NCBI GenBank assembly: GCA_003427395.1
Contig: BFEA01000644.1
Span: 288,649-313,692 of the forward strand
Direction: 5' to 3'
DNA length: 25,044 bases
Source of the DNA: Chara braunii
Lineage: Eukaryota > Streptophyta > Charophyceae > Charales > Characeae
Each line of letters begins with the position of its first letter. Position 1 is the stretch's first letter. A program made the translations under genes and the position numbers. Shown piece after piece: positions 6,738 to 16,630 of this stretch. Under the pieces are notes generated by a model that was not told where the DNA came from, searched no databases, and saw only the letters and a list, made by a program, of their open reading frames with translations.

Positions 6738-7739
6738 TTAACAGACTTGACACTCAACCACAAACTTTTCAGCAGTCCCTGTCATGCCAGGCCAATCAAA
6801 CTGTTGCAACAGATTTGCGTACGTCTTTGCCATGCCGAAGTGTCCGCTCCGTCCATGAGCCCAATCCAGAAAATGCGTGCGGAGAGGCTCATGGTTGGGC
6901 ACACACAAGCGGTCGTGGTTCCCGTAGCGATGAAAAATCAGTCCTCCATATTCGTGAAAATCAGTCTGACTACTAGGATCAGCCCGCAACCGCTCAAGGA
7001 TGGGACTAAGTTCCGAATCCTTGGCTGTCTGCTCTACGAGCTCCTCCTTCAGTTTCTTCCAGAGGTCGTAGGATTTCACAAGGCAAGTCATGTACTGAGG
7101 GTGGCGAGACAATGCGTCAGCGACTCGATTATAACAACCCTTTTTGTGTTTCAACTCAAAGTCAAAGATGTCGATTTCATGGAACCAGCGAATTAATGTA
7201 GGGGACAGGCTGGTTTGCTCCTTGATCCACTTCAGGGTCTCATGATCTGAGAACACTTTGAAGTGGCATCCCAAAAGATAGTGCTTCCAATGGTTCAAAG
7301 CCATACGCAGAGCATAGAGCTCGCGCATGTAGGTGGAAGTGGCTACCTTTATGCTAGGCATGCGTTTGCTGTAGAATTCGAGTGGCCGCAAGCCATCGCC
7401 GTCATCTTGCTGTAGCACTGAGTCGATTCCATACTGACTTGCATCCGCAGTAACTACGAACGTCAGTTTGGGATCTGCAATGCGAAGTACCGGGTAACTT
7501 ACCAAGGCGTCTTTCAAAGCGTGAAAGGCGTTCGTGCACGCGATGTCCCAAGAATAGGGAACATTCTTACTTGTCATTCGAGACAATGGACACGCAACAA
7601 TGGAGAAGCGGGGCACAAACTTCCGATAGTATGACGCGAGACCAAGAAAAGAGCACAGTTCGCGAACATTCACGGGCTGAGGCCAGTTGCGTATGACCTC
7701 CACCTTGGTTGCCTCAGGCTCTAGGCCTGCAGCAGACAA
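6738..7739 (-). pseudogene. RT thumb, RNase H and integrase zinc domain, element 2
   Basis: An open stretch of 333 codons. It starts in the RT connection (ELCSFLGLASYYRKFVPRF), passes through RNase H with Asp in FVVTADASQYG, Glu in MRELYALRMAL and Asp in FKVFSDHETLKW, and ends with the integrase H2C2 motif (AHGRSGHFG ... CQVC). It is preceded in frame by a TGA after the conserved LGH of RT. RNase H normally removes the RNA strand during cDNA synthesis. This is the best preserved part of element 2. Confidence 0.9.
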
Positions 7740-8734
7740 TCAGTGCCCAAGATAGATGACACTATCCTTCCCAAACTCAGATTTCTCTAAGTTGAGATGG
7801 AGTTGCGTCTTCTTGAGGATGGTCAGTACTTCCTCAAGGTGCTTGAGGTGTTCCTCCATGGACTTGTTGAAGATCAGTATGTCATCGAGGTAGACCACCA
7901 CGAACCGGCCAATCTGTTCGCGGAGGACTTTGTCATGAGGCGTTGGAAGGTGGCCGGTGTGTTTGTAAGACCGAAGGGCATTACGGTAAACTCGTGAAGC
8001 CCATCACGTGTTTTGAACGCAGTTTTGTGTTGGTCCGCAGGATCAACTTCAATCTAGTGGTAGCCAGACTTGAGATCGATCTTGGAGAAGACCTTGCCCC
8101 CACCTGCGGCATCAAGCAAGTCATCTATTCGGGGTAATGGATAAACGTTCTTTCTTTTGATGCGGTTTAGGCCGCGATAGTCAATACACATGCGGAGCTT
8201 GCCTCCCTTCTTTGGAACAAACAAGACAGGAGCACCAAATTCAGATTCGCTAGGCTTGATCCACCCTTCGTCAATCTGTCTCCGGAGTTCCTCCAACTCG
8301 CCGGGTCCCATTCGGTACACGCAGCCCTTTGGAGGAACAACACCCTCGACCAACTCAATGGTGTGTCTGACCGATCGCGTGGGGACTCCACTTGGCTCGG
8401 CCAGAACTTCCGGGAACCGATCGAGTAGGTTTTGGATGTTTGGTGGAACCGGTGGGGGTGGGGGATCAGCAAAAGGATCACCTAGATCAGGTCGCAGGTT
8501 GCGAATAGAAGCAACCGAGCCTGAAGTAGGATCATTTGGACTAGTAGAAGGTAGCGAAGTAGTGGTGCTAGAAGTAGAAGTACTAGAAGTAGAATCACTA
8601 ACCGAAGTAGTAGTGGTATTAACCGCAAAAGTGGATGGCACATGGGTAGGACGAACAAAGGGAACATACAACTGTTCTTCCTCCTTGTGCTTGCGCCATT
8701 TCTTGCAGAACTTCATAGCATTCAAAAAAGTCAT
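7740..8734 (-). pseudogene. Reverse transcriptase, element 2
   Basis: RT blocks are visible in order: [75 protein letters not shown] and the active site YLDDI (about 7881-7892). A TAG follows SGYH (about 8051-8053). A one-base loss after QRLMTK, near 7932, shifts the frame before YLDD. A TGA after LGH ends the domain. The linker before RT (about 8480-8640) is rich in Ser and Thr. Confidence 0.9.
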
Positions 8735-9347
8735 TGGCGACTCGTGCTCTCATCGAAGAGGACAAAAAGCTCGTTCCCTTGAGCATCTTTGACCATGAAA
8801 AGTGACTCCTTCCACTTGGTCCATTCGCATTGGGTCTGCAGCCAGCCCAAGCCAAGGACAACGTTGAAGGGGCACTTGTCAAGGACATAGAAGTTCAACG
8901 CGTGTGTGACGGTTTTGTCCTTGTCAAAGGTAGTGCGCACACCTTTGACTGCATGCGTAGAAGAGACAACCTCTTTGTTGCCAACTTGGGTTCGACAAGG
9001 GTTCTGCAAGGCCACTTGCTTCATCCCCAAGCCCACCTTCCGTATCCCGTGCGGTGACATGAAGTTAGCCGTAGCACCACAGTCAACCAAAACACGGAGA
9101 TATCGATGGTTTATGAGAAGTTTGAAGAAGATCAGCTTCACGGTCCCTTGGGCACGGTGCTGTTTCATCTCAGCCCAATGCTCCAAGTGGTAGTGGAAGT
9201 CGACTGCCCCAGACTCCTCCCAAGGCTCGACATACAAAACATTACTCACCTCAGCCTTGTCTTCAGGAGATGGTTGCGCTTCAAGGGAGGACTGCTGATT
9301 TGCAACAGATCCAGTTTCCCCTGCTGTAGAGTTTGCTGAAGTTGACT
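8731..9347 (-). pseudogene. Aspartic protease, element 2
   Basis: The retropepsin-like domain has its catalytic motif as VLVDCGATANF (Asp near 9084). Cys takes the place usually held by Ser or Thr in D-S/T-G. The second hallmark, PFNVVLGLGWLQ, is present downstream. The open frame from 9249 to 8731 is 172 codons; upstream, readable protease linker extends to about 9347, where it is out of frame with the zinc knuckle. The family role is cleavage of the Gag-Pol polyprotein. Confidence 0.75.
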
Positions 9348-10150
9348 CTACGCCCGGTTCTGGTTTCCCTGCAGCCTATAACAATCTTGTACCTTATGGT
9401 TTGTTTTTTGGCAATGCAGGCATACCCCCTTCTTGAGTCTACCCTGCCAGTCATTTTCAGTAATTCGGAGGTCGACCCAAGGTTTACTAGTCGCATCCTC
9501 CGGTTTTGGTGGGATCTTGACTCCCTTTGGAAGTTGGACATAGTTCTTCCCTGCACTCCGACTCGGCCCCTTGGTATTGGCAGTCTTTTTGAAGGCAGTA
9601 ATTTTTTCTTCTTCGTGGTTTGTGTTAGACTCATAGGCCGAAGAAGAAGCTGTATCAGGGTCCTATTCTTGGTCGTCACCAAGAGTGGGGTCCTCTGCAT
9701 CGGCTTCTTCTTCAACCTCCAGCAGGTCATGCACAGCAAAATGGTTGCTGCCTTTGAACCGCCTGCCGCCCATGGGCTTTTTGCTGTCTGCTGTGGTGAC
9801 GAGGTCTACAACCTCGAGACTGACTATGTCCTTCATTAAGGTGAAGCAGTCAGTGTAACCAATGAAGTCCCTGCCTAGGCAATTAGTAAGCTGGTGGGAA
9901 CCGCGCCTTTGAACACATCCAAGCAAGATTGAGCAGGCAATTCCAATCCGGGTGTAGCGAATATCTTGCTAAGGTAGGTCTGCAGGCTTTTCATGGAGTC
10001 CGTCCACTTGCTGCGCTTGATTTTGTCAAGCTGGATTCTTGCCCTTGCTGCAGGGTGTGGATCCAGGTATTGTGCAATGAGGAGTTCCTCGAGGGAGGCA
10101 ACCGGGGTGACCTTAAGCCATCTTGTTAGTTCAATTTTAGGAATCCCAGC
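9348..10150 (-). pseudogene. Gag capsid C-terminus and zinc knuckle, element 2
   Basis: One frame runs from PKIELTRWLKVTP and LDPHPAARARIQLDKIKR through LLEVEEEADAEDPTLGDDQE, where a TAG sits at about 9663. It then continues to a CX2CX4HX4C knuckle, CLHCQKTNHKVQDC (9381-9422), and a TAG at 9348. The knuckle binds genomic RNA in this family. Apart from the stop near 9663 the segment is intact. Confidence 0.8.
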
Positions 10151-10618
10151 TCACGTAGCTTGGACCTCTAAGAACCCCCCCACGTCCGGCTCGACATTCG
10201 TTCCCATGATCACGGACTGGGTCTCAGGTTGAGTCCCCAAAACCTCGAAATATGCCCTCATGGAGCTGATCCAGGACTCGATGTCTTCTTTGCCGTCGTA
10301 CTTAGACGGTATTTGAACCGCCTTACGATCCACATAGGGACCGGCGTAGCTGGGACCAACTCCTGCTGGTTCCAATCTTGGGGCTGCACCAGTTGCAAAA
10401 TTTCCAGCCTCGTTGCTTGTCCAAGCAATAGCGGAATCTGCACCTGTTGCAGGTCCCGAGGGGGTTGCCATCACATTCAAGGACGAAGATACAAAAAGAG
10501 AGGCAGAGGTAGTTTCGATTGCAGCTTCAGGTCCAGGGGCTAGAGGAAGAGGGTTGGCCACTTTGGCTTTTCGCAGCTCGGCCACCTCCTTTGTTAATTC
10601 GTGGTACTGGCGGGTCAT
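10151..10618 (-). pseudogene. Gag middle region, element 2
   Basis: This open frame has a coiled-coil-like start (YHELTKEVAELRKAK) and an Ala/Ser/Pro-rich linker. It then shows the retrotransposon Gag signature VQIPSKYDGKEDIESWISSM with RAYFEVLG after it. The PSKYDGKEDIESW block corresponds to the FPDAYSGKKDD block in element 3. A frameshift near 10150 separates it from the rest of gag. Confidence 0.8.
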
Positions 10619-10628
10619 ATCAGTTAGA

Positions 10629-11140
10629 TCAAGTCAGTGTTTGCAACTTTGCGAAGACTTCAGCGATCTGAGTGGCATAATCTTCAAGATTCCTGACTTG
10701 AACAATGGCGGTGAGTATAAACTGCACCTGTTCCCCACATTGCTCCTCGATCAGTGAGGGAACAGTCTCTAGGATGACCACCTCTCTTTTGAGCAATGAC
10801 TCCTTCCTCTCCTTCTCTGCCTCCTGTTCCCTTTTGGTTGCACTATCTAGGAGTGCTTGTAGATACGGTTTTTCCGCATCATTGGCTGCTCTAACAAGGC
10901 CCACCATTGCACTGAAGTTAGTTGAGCCATGTTTGGACCGCTAGTATTGACAGGTGGGTCAGAGAGTCGCCAATCAGCAAAAGAATCAATTAGACTCTCA
11001 AGAGGTTCACTCCCCTTCTCACTTGGACGAACACTCCTTTTCCCAGTCCTTGCCCACTCCAGACGATCACTTTCCCTCTCTCCCTTCTCTCTCTCCCTCC
11101 TCTCTCTCTCTTCCTTCCGGCGGCGGGTCTCCACGGGCAT
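10629..11140 (-). pseudogene. Gag N-terminal region, element 2
   Basis: Two overlapping frames together make the likely Gag start. The first (11140 on) begins MPVETRRRKEERERRERE, very Arg/Glu-rich and probably helical. The second (10907-10629) contains KREQEAEKERKESLLKREVV and an acidic tail. A one-base shift near 10925 joins them, and another near 10625 separates them from the next part. Charged N-termini also occur in the gag of element 3. The true start codon cannot be fixed. Confidence 0.6.
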
Positions 11141-12270
11141 CGGAAATGCACTCAGAAAAACAGACTTGAAAGCTCAAAGAAGAGAAGGTAGAACTCCTAG
11201 CCGGAGCAGCATTTCATTTGGACGTAGAGAGCAGCAAACCAAAGAAAAACAAACAAATTCAAACGAGAGGTCTGATCCAGCGACCCAGTCTTATCAGACT
11301 GCATACGAGGTCCTCTCGAGTCCAGTCTGACTAGCTCCATGACCGTACAACAAACCAGACAACGAGTTACTAAATGCAACAATGGAGAATTGAGTGGTGT
11401 ACAGGGTGCGAGTCAAGCCACGAACGTGCAACCGAAAGACATGCAAAACGTCTCAGCCGAGATCCCCTCGGCAGTCGGTGTCCTAATCCAAGAAGAACGA
11501 ACTCCGTATCCCAACCAAGAAGACAAGGGGCCAATGCCTAACCGATTCGGGTCCAGAGGCTCTTCTTGTTTGGGCCCGGTCCCGTTGGGTTCCAGAGGTC
11601 CCACGTAGGTCGCAACCAGGTCCCAACCAAGAGGAGTTCCACATAGACTCTACTGCACTGAAAAACGAAATTTCAACTTCTGGCAGAACCTACAGACTAA
11701 ACCGTTCAGAGATGAAAGACAAAGCACTGTAGAAAGACTCGGCATTTAAATCAAGATACTTCATTTTCCATTCATCAGGTGAGTAGGTAGCTCACATGCA
11801 TTCAATCACACCATCAAGACCACAGAGGAGTAGGAAAAGAAACCCAGAGTACCCTAGCAGGACAATCAATACCATGCACACATACATGGGCATCCCGTAG
11901 GTGCACGACACTTACCTGAGTGGCCTTGAGCTTCGAGATGAATAGAACTCACCCCCCTCTCATGTGGTCCTCCTAACCCCTCTAACGCTACCCCTACACT
12001 AGTGTCCTATCTCCTAGGAGGGTCTGACTCCAACACCAAAGTGCAACGCCGGATCCCCCTTCGATGCTGAAGAACAAAGTAGCAACTTGCAGTCCGTTGA
12101 TGCAGAGTGGCCGCTGACCCTCAAGCTCGCCTACTCGAGGGAAGCCCTTAAGTTACCAAGTGTCTCCCTTGAACCAGATTCCAGGTGCGAGTGCCTCTCA
12201 CTGTCGCCTCTCTCAGATCACCGCATGAAGCCTCCTCGAAATGTCTCGCCACCCTAATCTCACTCTCAAA

Positions 12271-12316
12271 CAACCTGGTTAGGTTCTATGTCGACCCCAC
12301 ATGACCTAACCAGGTG
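12271..12316. repeat. Leader hairpin 1
   Basis: The arms at 12271-12284 and about 12303-12316 are built on ACCTGGTTAGGT / ACCTAACCAGGT, reverse complements over 13 of 14 positions with a loop of about 18 nt. Confidence 0.75.
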
Positions 12317-12332
12317 GGGGTAGCTACCCCCA
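12315..12332. repeat. Leader palindrome (18 bp, perfect)
   Basis: TGGGGGTAGCTACCCCCA is its own reverse complement. A self-complementary GC-rich sequence near the PBS is the kind used for genome dimerisation in retroelements, but the role here is only a suggestion. Confidence 0.75.
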
Positions 12333-12360
12333 ACCACGCTGCCCCACTTCCCTTCACCAA

Positions 12361-12412
12361 CCAACCCTAACCCTAAGCGGTGCCCTCATCCACTTAGGTT
12401 AGGGTTAGGGCA
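12361..12412. repeat. Inverted pair of telomere-like repeats
   Basis: AACCCTAACCCTAAG (from 12363) faces CTTAGGTTAGGGTTAGGG (ending 12410). The arms pair over about 15 bp around a 16-nt spacer. The unit is TTAGGG rather than the usual land-plant TTTAGGG. Confidence 0.7.
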
Positions 12413-12444
12413 GCAAAGTCAACTCTCACCAGCAAGTAGAATCC

Positions 12445-12456
12445 GCTCTGATACCA
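12445..12456 (-). promoter_or_regulatory. Primer binding site (initiator Met tRNA type)
   Basis: The minus strand reads TGGTATCAGAGC, the PBS common in plant LTR retrotransposons and complementary to the 3' end of initiator-Met tRNA. It lies 6 bases inside the end of LTR Y (...GGATCA at 12463), which fixes both the strand and the LTR edge of element 2. Confidence 0.9.
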
Positions 12457-12462
12457 ATATTA

Positions 12463-13279
12463 TGATCCTTGCCAATTTCGAGATACACATCCATCAGAAA
12501 GTACAATGCCATCCAATTGCAGAAAGAAATGAATCAACTTGAGAGGAGAGAGGATTAGAAGAAGAAGAAGAAGTAAGAAAGAAGAAGAAGATGATGTACA
12601 CCAGCAAAGACAAATGGCAAGGCTCTTCTTCTTCGCCCAACAATCTCCTCCTCCTTATCTCCCCCTTCTCTTATTCATACAAGAAATAATAATACAACGT
12701 TGAGTGGCTGATCCAGAATCAATGTCCGAGTTCCTCTTCTACTGCAGGTACCACTTGAGGTCCACCATAGCCACGACCGCCTCTACCTTCCTTCATCCTC
12801 ATAGGCCAAGGCTATGGCGGACTACTAGGCCTTGCCCAGATGCCCAAAAGACAACCCAAAGCAGCTATGGCTTTTCCCAGGTGCGGTACCGGCCTACCCG
12901 CTACTTGAGTGCTTTTCCCCGCTGCAACCCCTCAATGTCATGGCCACAAGTAAGTACCGGCCCTGAGGGCCCAATGAACGAGCAAGTGCCCTTGCGGGCC
13001 ACACACACACTCAAGCCAACCAGCACTCAGACAGGCACGGCCACACACANGCCAACCAGCACTCAGACAGGCACGGCCACACACATTCAAGCCAACCAGC
13101 ACTCAGACAGGCACGGCCACACACACACTCAAGCCAACCAGCACTTAGACAAACATGCAGTCCAACAAGTGTGCACACATAAACATAGTACCAAGCGGGA
13201 AACTCAGCAGGGCATTCAGTCTATGAGCAAAACTCAGAAATCAGCTGTGTTTCAGTCCATGTTTGGATGGGTCATCACA
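12463..13279 (-). repeat. LTR Y, right copy (5' LTR of element 2)
   Basis: Read on the minus strand, this 817-bp LTR starts TGTGATGACC (13279) and ends GGATCA (12463), obeying TG...CA and adjoining the PBS. It matches the left copy over most of its length but lacks about 535 bp, with the junction near 12871. It holds a GAA-rich tract (12552-12590) and one ambiguous base (13050) in its tandem repeats. No clear TATA box was seen. AATAAG on the minus strand near 12670 could be a poly(A) signal. Confidence 0.85.
13012..13150. repeat. Tandem repeats in LTR Y, right copy
   Basis: Four units of the GCCAACCAGCACTCAGACAG family, one more than in the left LTR. An N at 13050 falls between units 1 and 2, so the copy number here may be an assembly artefact. 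Confidence 0.8.
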
Positions 13280-13281
13280 GA

Positions 13282-13400
13282 CTGGGCGTTGACCAGGCGT
13301 TGACCGGAGCTGACCGGGAGCTGACCGAGAGTTGAGCAGGGGTTGACTGCAGCGTTGACCAAGCGTTGACCGAGACCGTTGACCACGATTTTGACCAAGC
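13282..13400. repeat. GTTGACC short tandem repeats
   Basis: At least nine irregularly spaced copies of GTTGACC or close variants (GCTGACC, GTTGAGC, TTTGACC), every 10-17 bp, begin three bases after the end of LTR Y. TTGAC is the core of the plant W-box bound by WRKY factors, but clustering could equally be simple repeat growth. Confidence 0.65.
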
Positions 13401-13994
13401 TGGAGCCGGTATAATCTCGCCAAGCCTTCAGCCTATCCCCTCGCCCTATGGATGTGCACACACTCTGTGGTACTTGCTGAGTCAAGTCTGTCTGTCTCTT
13501 CTTTCTGCATTGAGTCTCTTCTGTCCAGGTGATAGAACTCTGTGGATAAGGATAGGGCCTTGTTGACCGAACCCACACGGGCTGAGTAGGGCTAAAGGCC
13601 GTGTCTGACGACTCGACTGTCCTGGAGGACACGAACCCTCCCAAGGACCTGTACTGACCGGCGGGCTGCTCCGTGTGGCACGGTAGGCCCAAAATCCGAG
13701 CGGCGGGCTGCACAACAGGCCGTTTAAGTCTTGAGAGGACCTGCTGATCGCGTTGTCCTGTCTGCGACGTTAAATAATTCCTAAGGAGTTACGGGGGATC
13801 TCCTTAAATGCCTCCCGATCAGCAACAGGTCCTGTAGTGACAGCCTTAGAGTAGGTCTAGGCTAGAGACCCTAGTTGACAGGATCCTGTCCGGATTCTGT
13901 AAGTCCTTAGATCGAGTCAGTAGGTATTGTCAGTCAGGGGGTAGAGTCTAAGTGGTGAGGAGTGGAACCGTTGTTCGGTTGTGCACCAGACACC
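13401..13994 (+). other. Leader upstream of element 3 gag
   Basis: No protein or RNA gene recognised, and no sequence resembling LTR X or Y. It should contain the 5' LTR or leader of element 3, but no PBS complementary to initiator-Met tRNA is visible. Confidence 0.4.
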
Positions 13995-15338
13995 ATGGTT
14001 GATACTCGAAGTGGAAAGAGTACCGTCCCCTACACGCAGGCTCAAGAGGAGCGTGCCGCTGCCATTTTGAAAGAAAGAAAGGAGATGAAGGAGAAGAAAG
14101 GGCTCCTTAAGCAGGCGAAGTTAAAAGCAATCGCAGAGGAGCAGGCGGCGAAGAAGAAGAAGTTGGAGGCGGAGATGAGAAGATTAAAACAGGAGGAGGA
14201 AGAGAAGAGGAAGGTTGCCGAAGAAGAAGCAGCAGCAGAGGAGGAGGAGGTAGAAGAAGAACCCCTTGAAGGGAGGTGTGGGGGAGATAGAGGAGAGACA
14301 AGTGGCACGAAGGGAGAGGAGGCATGGATGGAGAAACAGATTAGCGAGTGGGTGGCTAACTTATCGTTGGGAGAAGACGAAGAGGCACTGATGTACGTGC
14401 CACAGGAGGAGAGAGAAGCGTTTGCCAGGGAATTAGAAGCAAAGGAGGACCCCCTGGAATGCCAGACCGAGGAAGATGAGAAGCGTTTGGAGTGGAAGTT
14501 GTGGCTGGCAAGAGAAAAGAAAAGGAGGGAAGAGGCCAACCGGGTGGCCAAAGAGGTGGAGAAGATCCGCGCATGTAGACAAGAGGTTCAGGCACAGGCA
14601 GAAACCCCCGCGAAATTAGATAAGATTCTGGCGTACCTTGAGGTTCTGAGTGAGGCCTGGCTTGAGGAGCATCAGGCCAACAAGGGTCAAGATGTGACCC
14701 TTCATGCCATCCGGTCCGGTTTTAGGGAGTTTGCGCGCAACGTGGTAACCCACGTCGGGACCGAAGTCAAGAAACTAAAGGAAGGCGCAGAGAAGTTCTG
14801 TGTCGGCGCCATTGAGGGCGCCAAAGTGGTGGCCACAGTAGAGGCCGCGTCACGTCCTCGCAAAGAGCCTGTGAAACTCAAATTTCCTGATGCCTATAGC
14901 GGGAAAAAGGACGATAGCTTTGATAACTGGGAGGCTAGCATTAATACATATGTGTATTTGCAGCATATCGCCCCCGAGGAGCAAGTGCTTGTAGCCTTCC
15001 ATGCATTGAAGGACAACGCAGTCAGCTTCGCAAGGTCTCTTGCGCGCGCCGCTGATTGCGAGCATAATATGATTGCGTATTCTAGGCTTACCCCTCTTTC
15101 CACTTTTCTCCAACTCCTGCGTGAGAGGTTCGTTGACGTTTCAAGGGGCGTCAGGGCCTTTGACAAATTGCAAATCATCCACTCGCGACACTGGAGGAGT
15201 GCGCGAGCACTCAAAGCTGTTATGGATGACTTGGTAGCTGTCTCAGACCACGGGGTCACTGAGACCCAGTTGGTCCAATTATTCTATCGTGCCATGCCAG
15301 AGCCCTTGTCAGGGCATTTCTTTGATAAGACCCAATAG
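13995..15338 (+). pseudogene. Gag, element 3
   Basis: The start is put at the ATG at 13995 (CACCATGG context), giving MVDTRSGKSTVPYTQAQEER; an in-frame ATG exists 11 codons earlier. Residues about 20-105 are a long Lys/Glu-rich coiled coil (EAEMRRLKQEEEEKRKVAEE). The Gag core appears near residue 295 (LKFPDAYSGKKDDSFDNWEA). An in-frame TAG at 15336 after GHFFDKTQ ends this part; the same frame continues to 16118. The MVDTRSGK-type start is what suggests a charophyte host, from memory. Confidence 0.85.
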
Positions 15339-16118
15339 GCCAACATAACGTACGATACGTTAAGTGGAGAAGTGGTCCTGTTCGAGGCCAAGTCTATGCC
15401 AAATTCCACTTTCTGGCATAAAGACTTAGATAAGGGCAAAACGTGGAAAGGTCATACCATCTCTGGCCAAGTTAGGGCCAAGGATCATTTGATCCTTAAT
15501 TTAGACGAAGGTGGTACAAACGAGGTCCCCTACAATCAAATTGAGTGGGGGCTCGAGGAGGAGGATAGTAGTGTAGGCCAGGGGAGGACCTATGCTGCTG
15601 TCGCAGCTGGAGGGAGGCTGCAAAGTAGAGGAGGAGGCCAGGGCCAAAGGGGCCAAGCCACGGGAGGTCGAGGACCGAGCGCACAGGGGGTTGGCGGTCA
15701 AAGGAGCCGCCAAGAGGGAGGTAGGGGTCAAGGTCCCCCGCCAAATCGTCAAGACCGACTGGCCAGGGCCAAAGGGGCCAGGCCACGGGAGGTCGAGGAC
15801 CGGGCGCACAGGGGGTTGGCGGTCAAAGGAGCCGCCAAGAGGGAGGTAGGGGTCAAGGTCCCCCGCCAAATCGTCAAGGTCCCAGTCGGTCCCCGCAGTG
15901 TAGAGGTGGAAGGTCACCTCAAAGGCAAGGAGGTTGGCACCCAGGCTGGCCACAAGCCGGCCATGGGAAGATCTGGGCCTAGACCAGAGAGTGTGGCAGC
16001 AGCGTATGGAGCAGGGGCAGTGCATTTACTGGGTGACCCTGCCCATATTATTAAATATTGTCCTAAGTATAGACAGGCCCGATGGGCTGCCCAAGAGTCA
16101 AAAGGCAGCCGCCGGTAG
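15339..16118 (+). pseudogene. Gag C-terminus with disrupted zinc knuckle, element 3
   Basis: This continues the gag frame after the TAG. It contains a Gly/Arg/Gln-rich stretch (QSRGGGQGQRGQATGGRG) typical of RNA-binding tails, inside a 125-bp tandem duplication. A CX2CX4HX4C knuckle is split between frames: CIY (16021, frame of 15934) and GDPAHIIKYC (16032-16061, gag frame). A one-base loss near 16029 removed the second Cys. Confidence 0.75.
15636..15885 (+). repeat. 125-bp tandem duplication in gag
   Basis: GGCCAGGGCCAAAGGGGCCA starts at 15636 and again at 15761, and the following bases are nearly identical for the whole 125 bp. As 125 is not a multiple of three, the two copies are translated in different frames, giving unrelated peptides from the same DNA. 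Confidence 0.9.
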
Positions 16119-16630
16119 GGGTTGCAGCTGCCCCTACTACTAGGCCATGTGGGGAAGCGAGCGCGCTCATACAGGAAACTCCCACACCACATGAGCCTTC
16201 GACAGAGGTTGCAGGCCCGTGCCTAGTTAGCTGTCCAGAGACTGCTTGTGTCAGCGTCTCTCTAGGCACTTCCCTCACAGGCGTGGCAGAAGAGTTGAAG
16301 GAGAGGATGCCAGCCTGGGCCAAAATGAAGAAAGATAGTACTGGACAACTAGTGTTAGTTGACGAATCGGTTTTCAGGGGCTACTCGTAGTTATATTAGC
16401 CGTAGAGCGCTGAAGAAGTTGAGGCTAGGGTTAAAAGTCCAGAAGTTGGAAGACCCCATAGTTACTGTCCTCGCAGACAACCGCACTATGCGTGTTGAGG
16501 ACTACGTAGAGGGAGTCAAGGCGTATTTCCGCCTAGAGAAAGATGGGAAGGTGGAGAAAGCTCTCCATTCCCTGACTCTCCTCGTACATGATGACCTTCC
16601 TTTTGATATAGTCCTAGGCATGGACTGGGG
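16119..16630 (+). pseudogene. Aspartic protease, element 3 (catalytically dead)
   Basis: The flap side is recognisable as [16 protein letters not shown] and [12 protein letters not shown]. The catalytic Asp that should precede SGA is gone: in the downstream frame the residue is Phe (NRFSGATRS), and upstream coding (GQLVLVDES) is in another frame. There is therefore a small frameshift or deletion around 16360-16380 exactly at the active site. From 16359 the frame runs on into RT. Confidence 0.75.

Larger units (their letters stand above)
11141..12444 (-). other. Leader of element 2
   Basis: Untranslated region between PBS and gag, about 1.3 kb. No convincing protein on either strand. The PBS-proximal 170 bp carries three strong inverted repeats, listed separately. 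The rest (11141-12270) shows nothing I can name. Confidence 0.6.
4342..13279 (-). mobile_element. Near-complete Ty3/gypsy chromovirus-type retrotransposon (element 2)
   Basis: Reading on the minus strand from 13279: 5' LTR Y, PBS complementary to initiator-Met tRNA, leader of about 1.3 kb, gag, zinc knuckle, protease, RT, RNase H, integrase, C-terminal domain, chromodomain, purine tract and 3' LTR Y. The order PR-RT-RH-IN places it in Ty3/gypsy rather than copia. It is not autonomous: gag has several frameshifts, and pol has at least four in-frame stops and three frameshifts. The two LTRs differ by a segment of about 535 bp and by loss of the 3' end of the left copy, so no target-site duplication can be read. 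Confidence 0.85.

Noticed and set aside
8190-8792. 200-codon plus-strand frame as a gene
   Set aside because: It is the antisense shadow of the RT and linker of element 2; motifs are on the minus strand.
12361-12412. True interstitial telomere
   Set aside because: Only two or three units per arm, in inverted orientation, inside an LTR-element leader.
13401-13994. 5' LTR of element 3
   Set aside because: No second copy, no clear TG...CA ends and no PBS are visible, so it cannot be claimed.
14042-14595. Minus-strand Ser/Pro-rich frames as genes
   Set aside because: They are shadows of the Lys/Glu-rich gag coiled coil of element 3.
15496-16025. Minus-strand frames opposite the gag tail
   Set aside because: They are shadows produced by the repeated GC-rich duplication; no domain.
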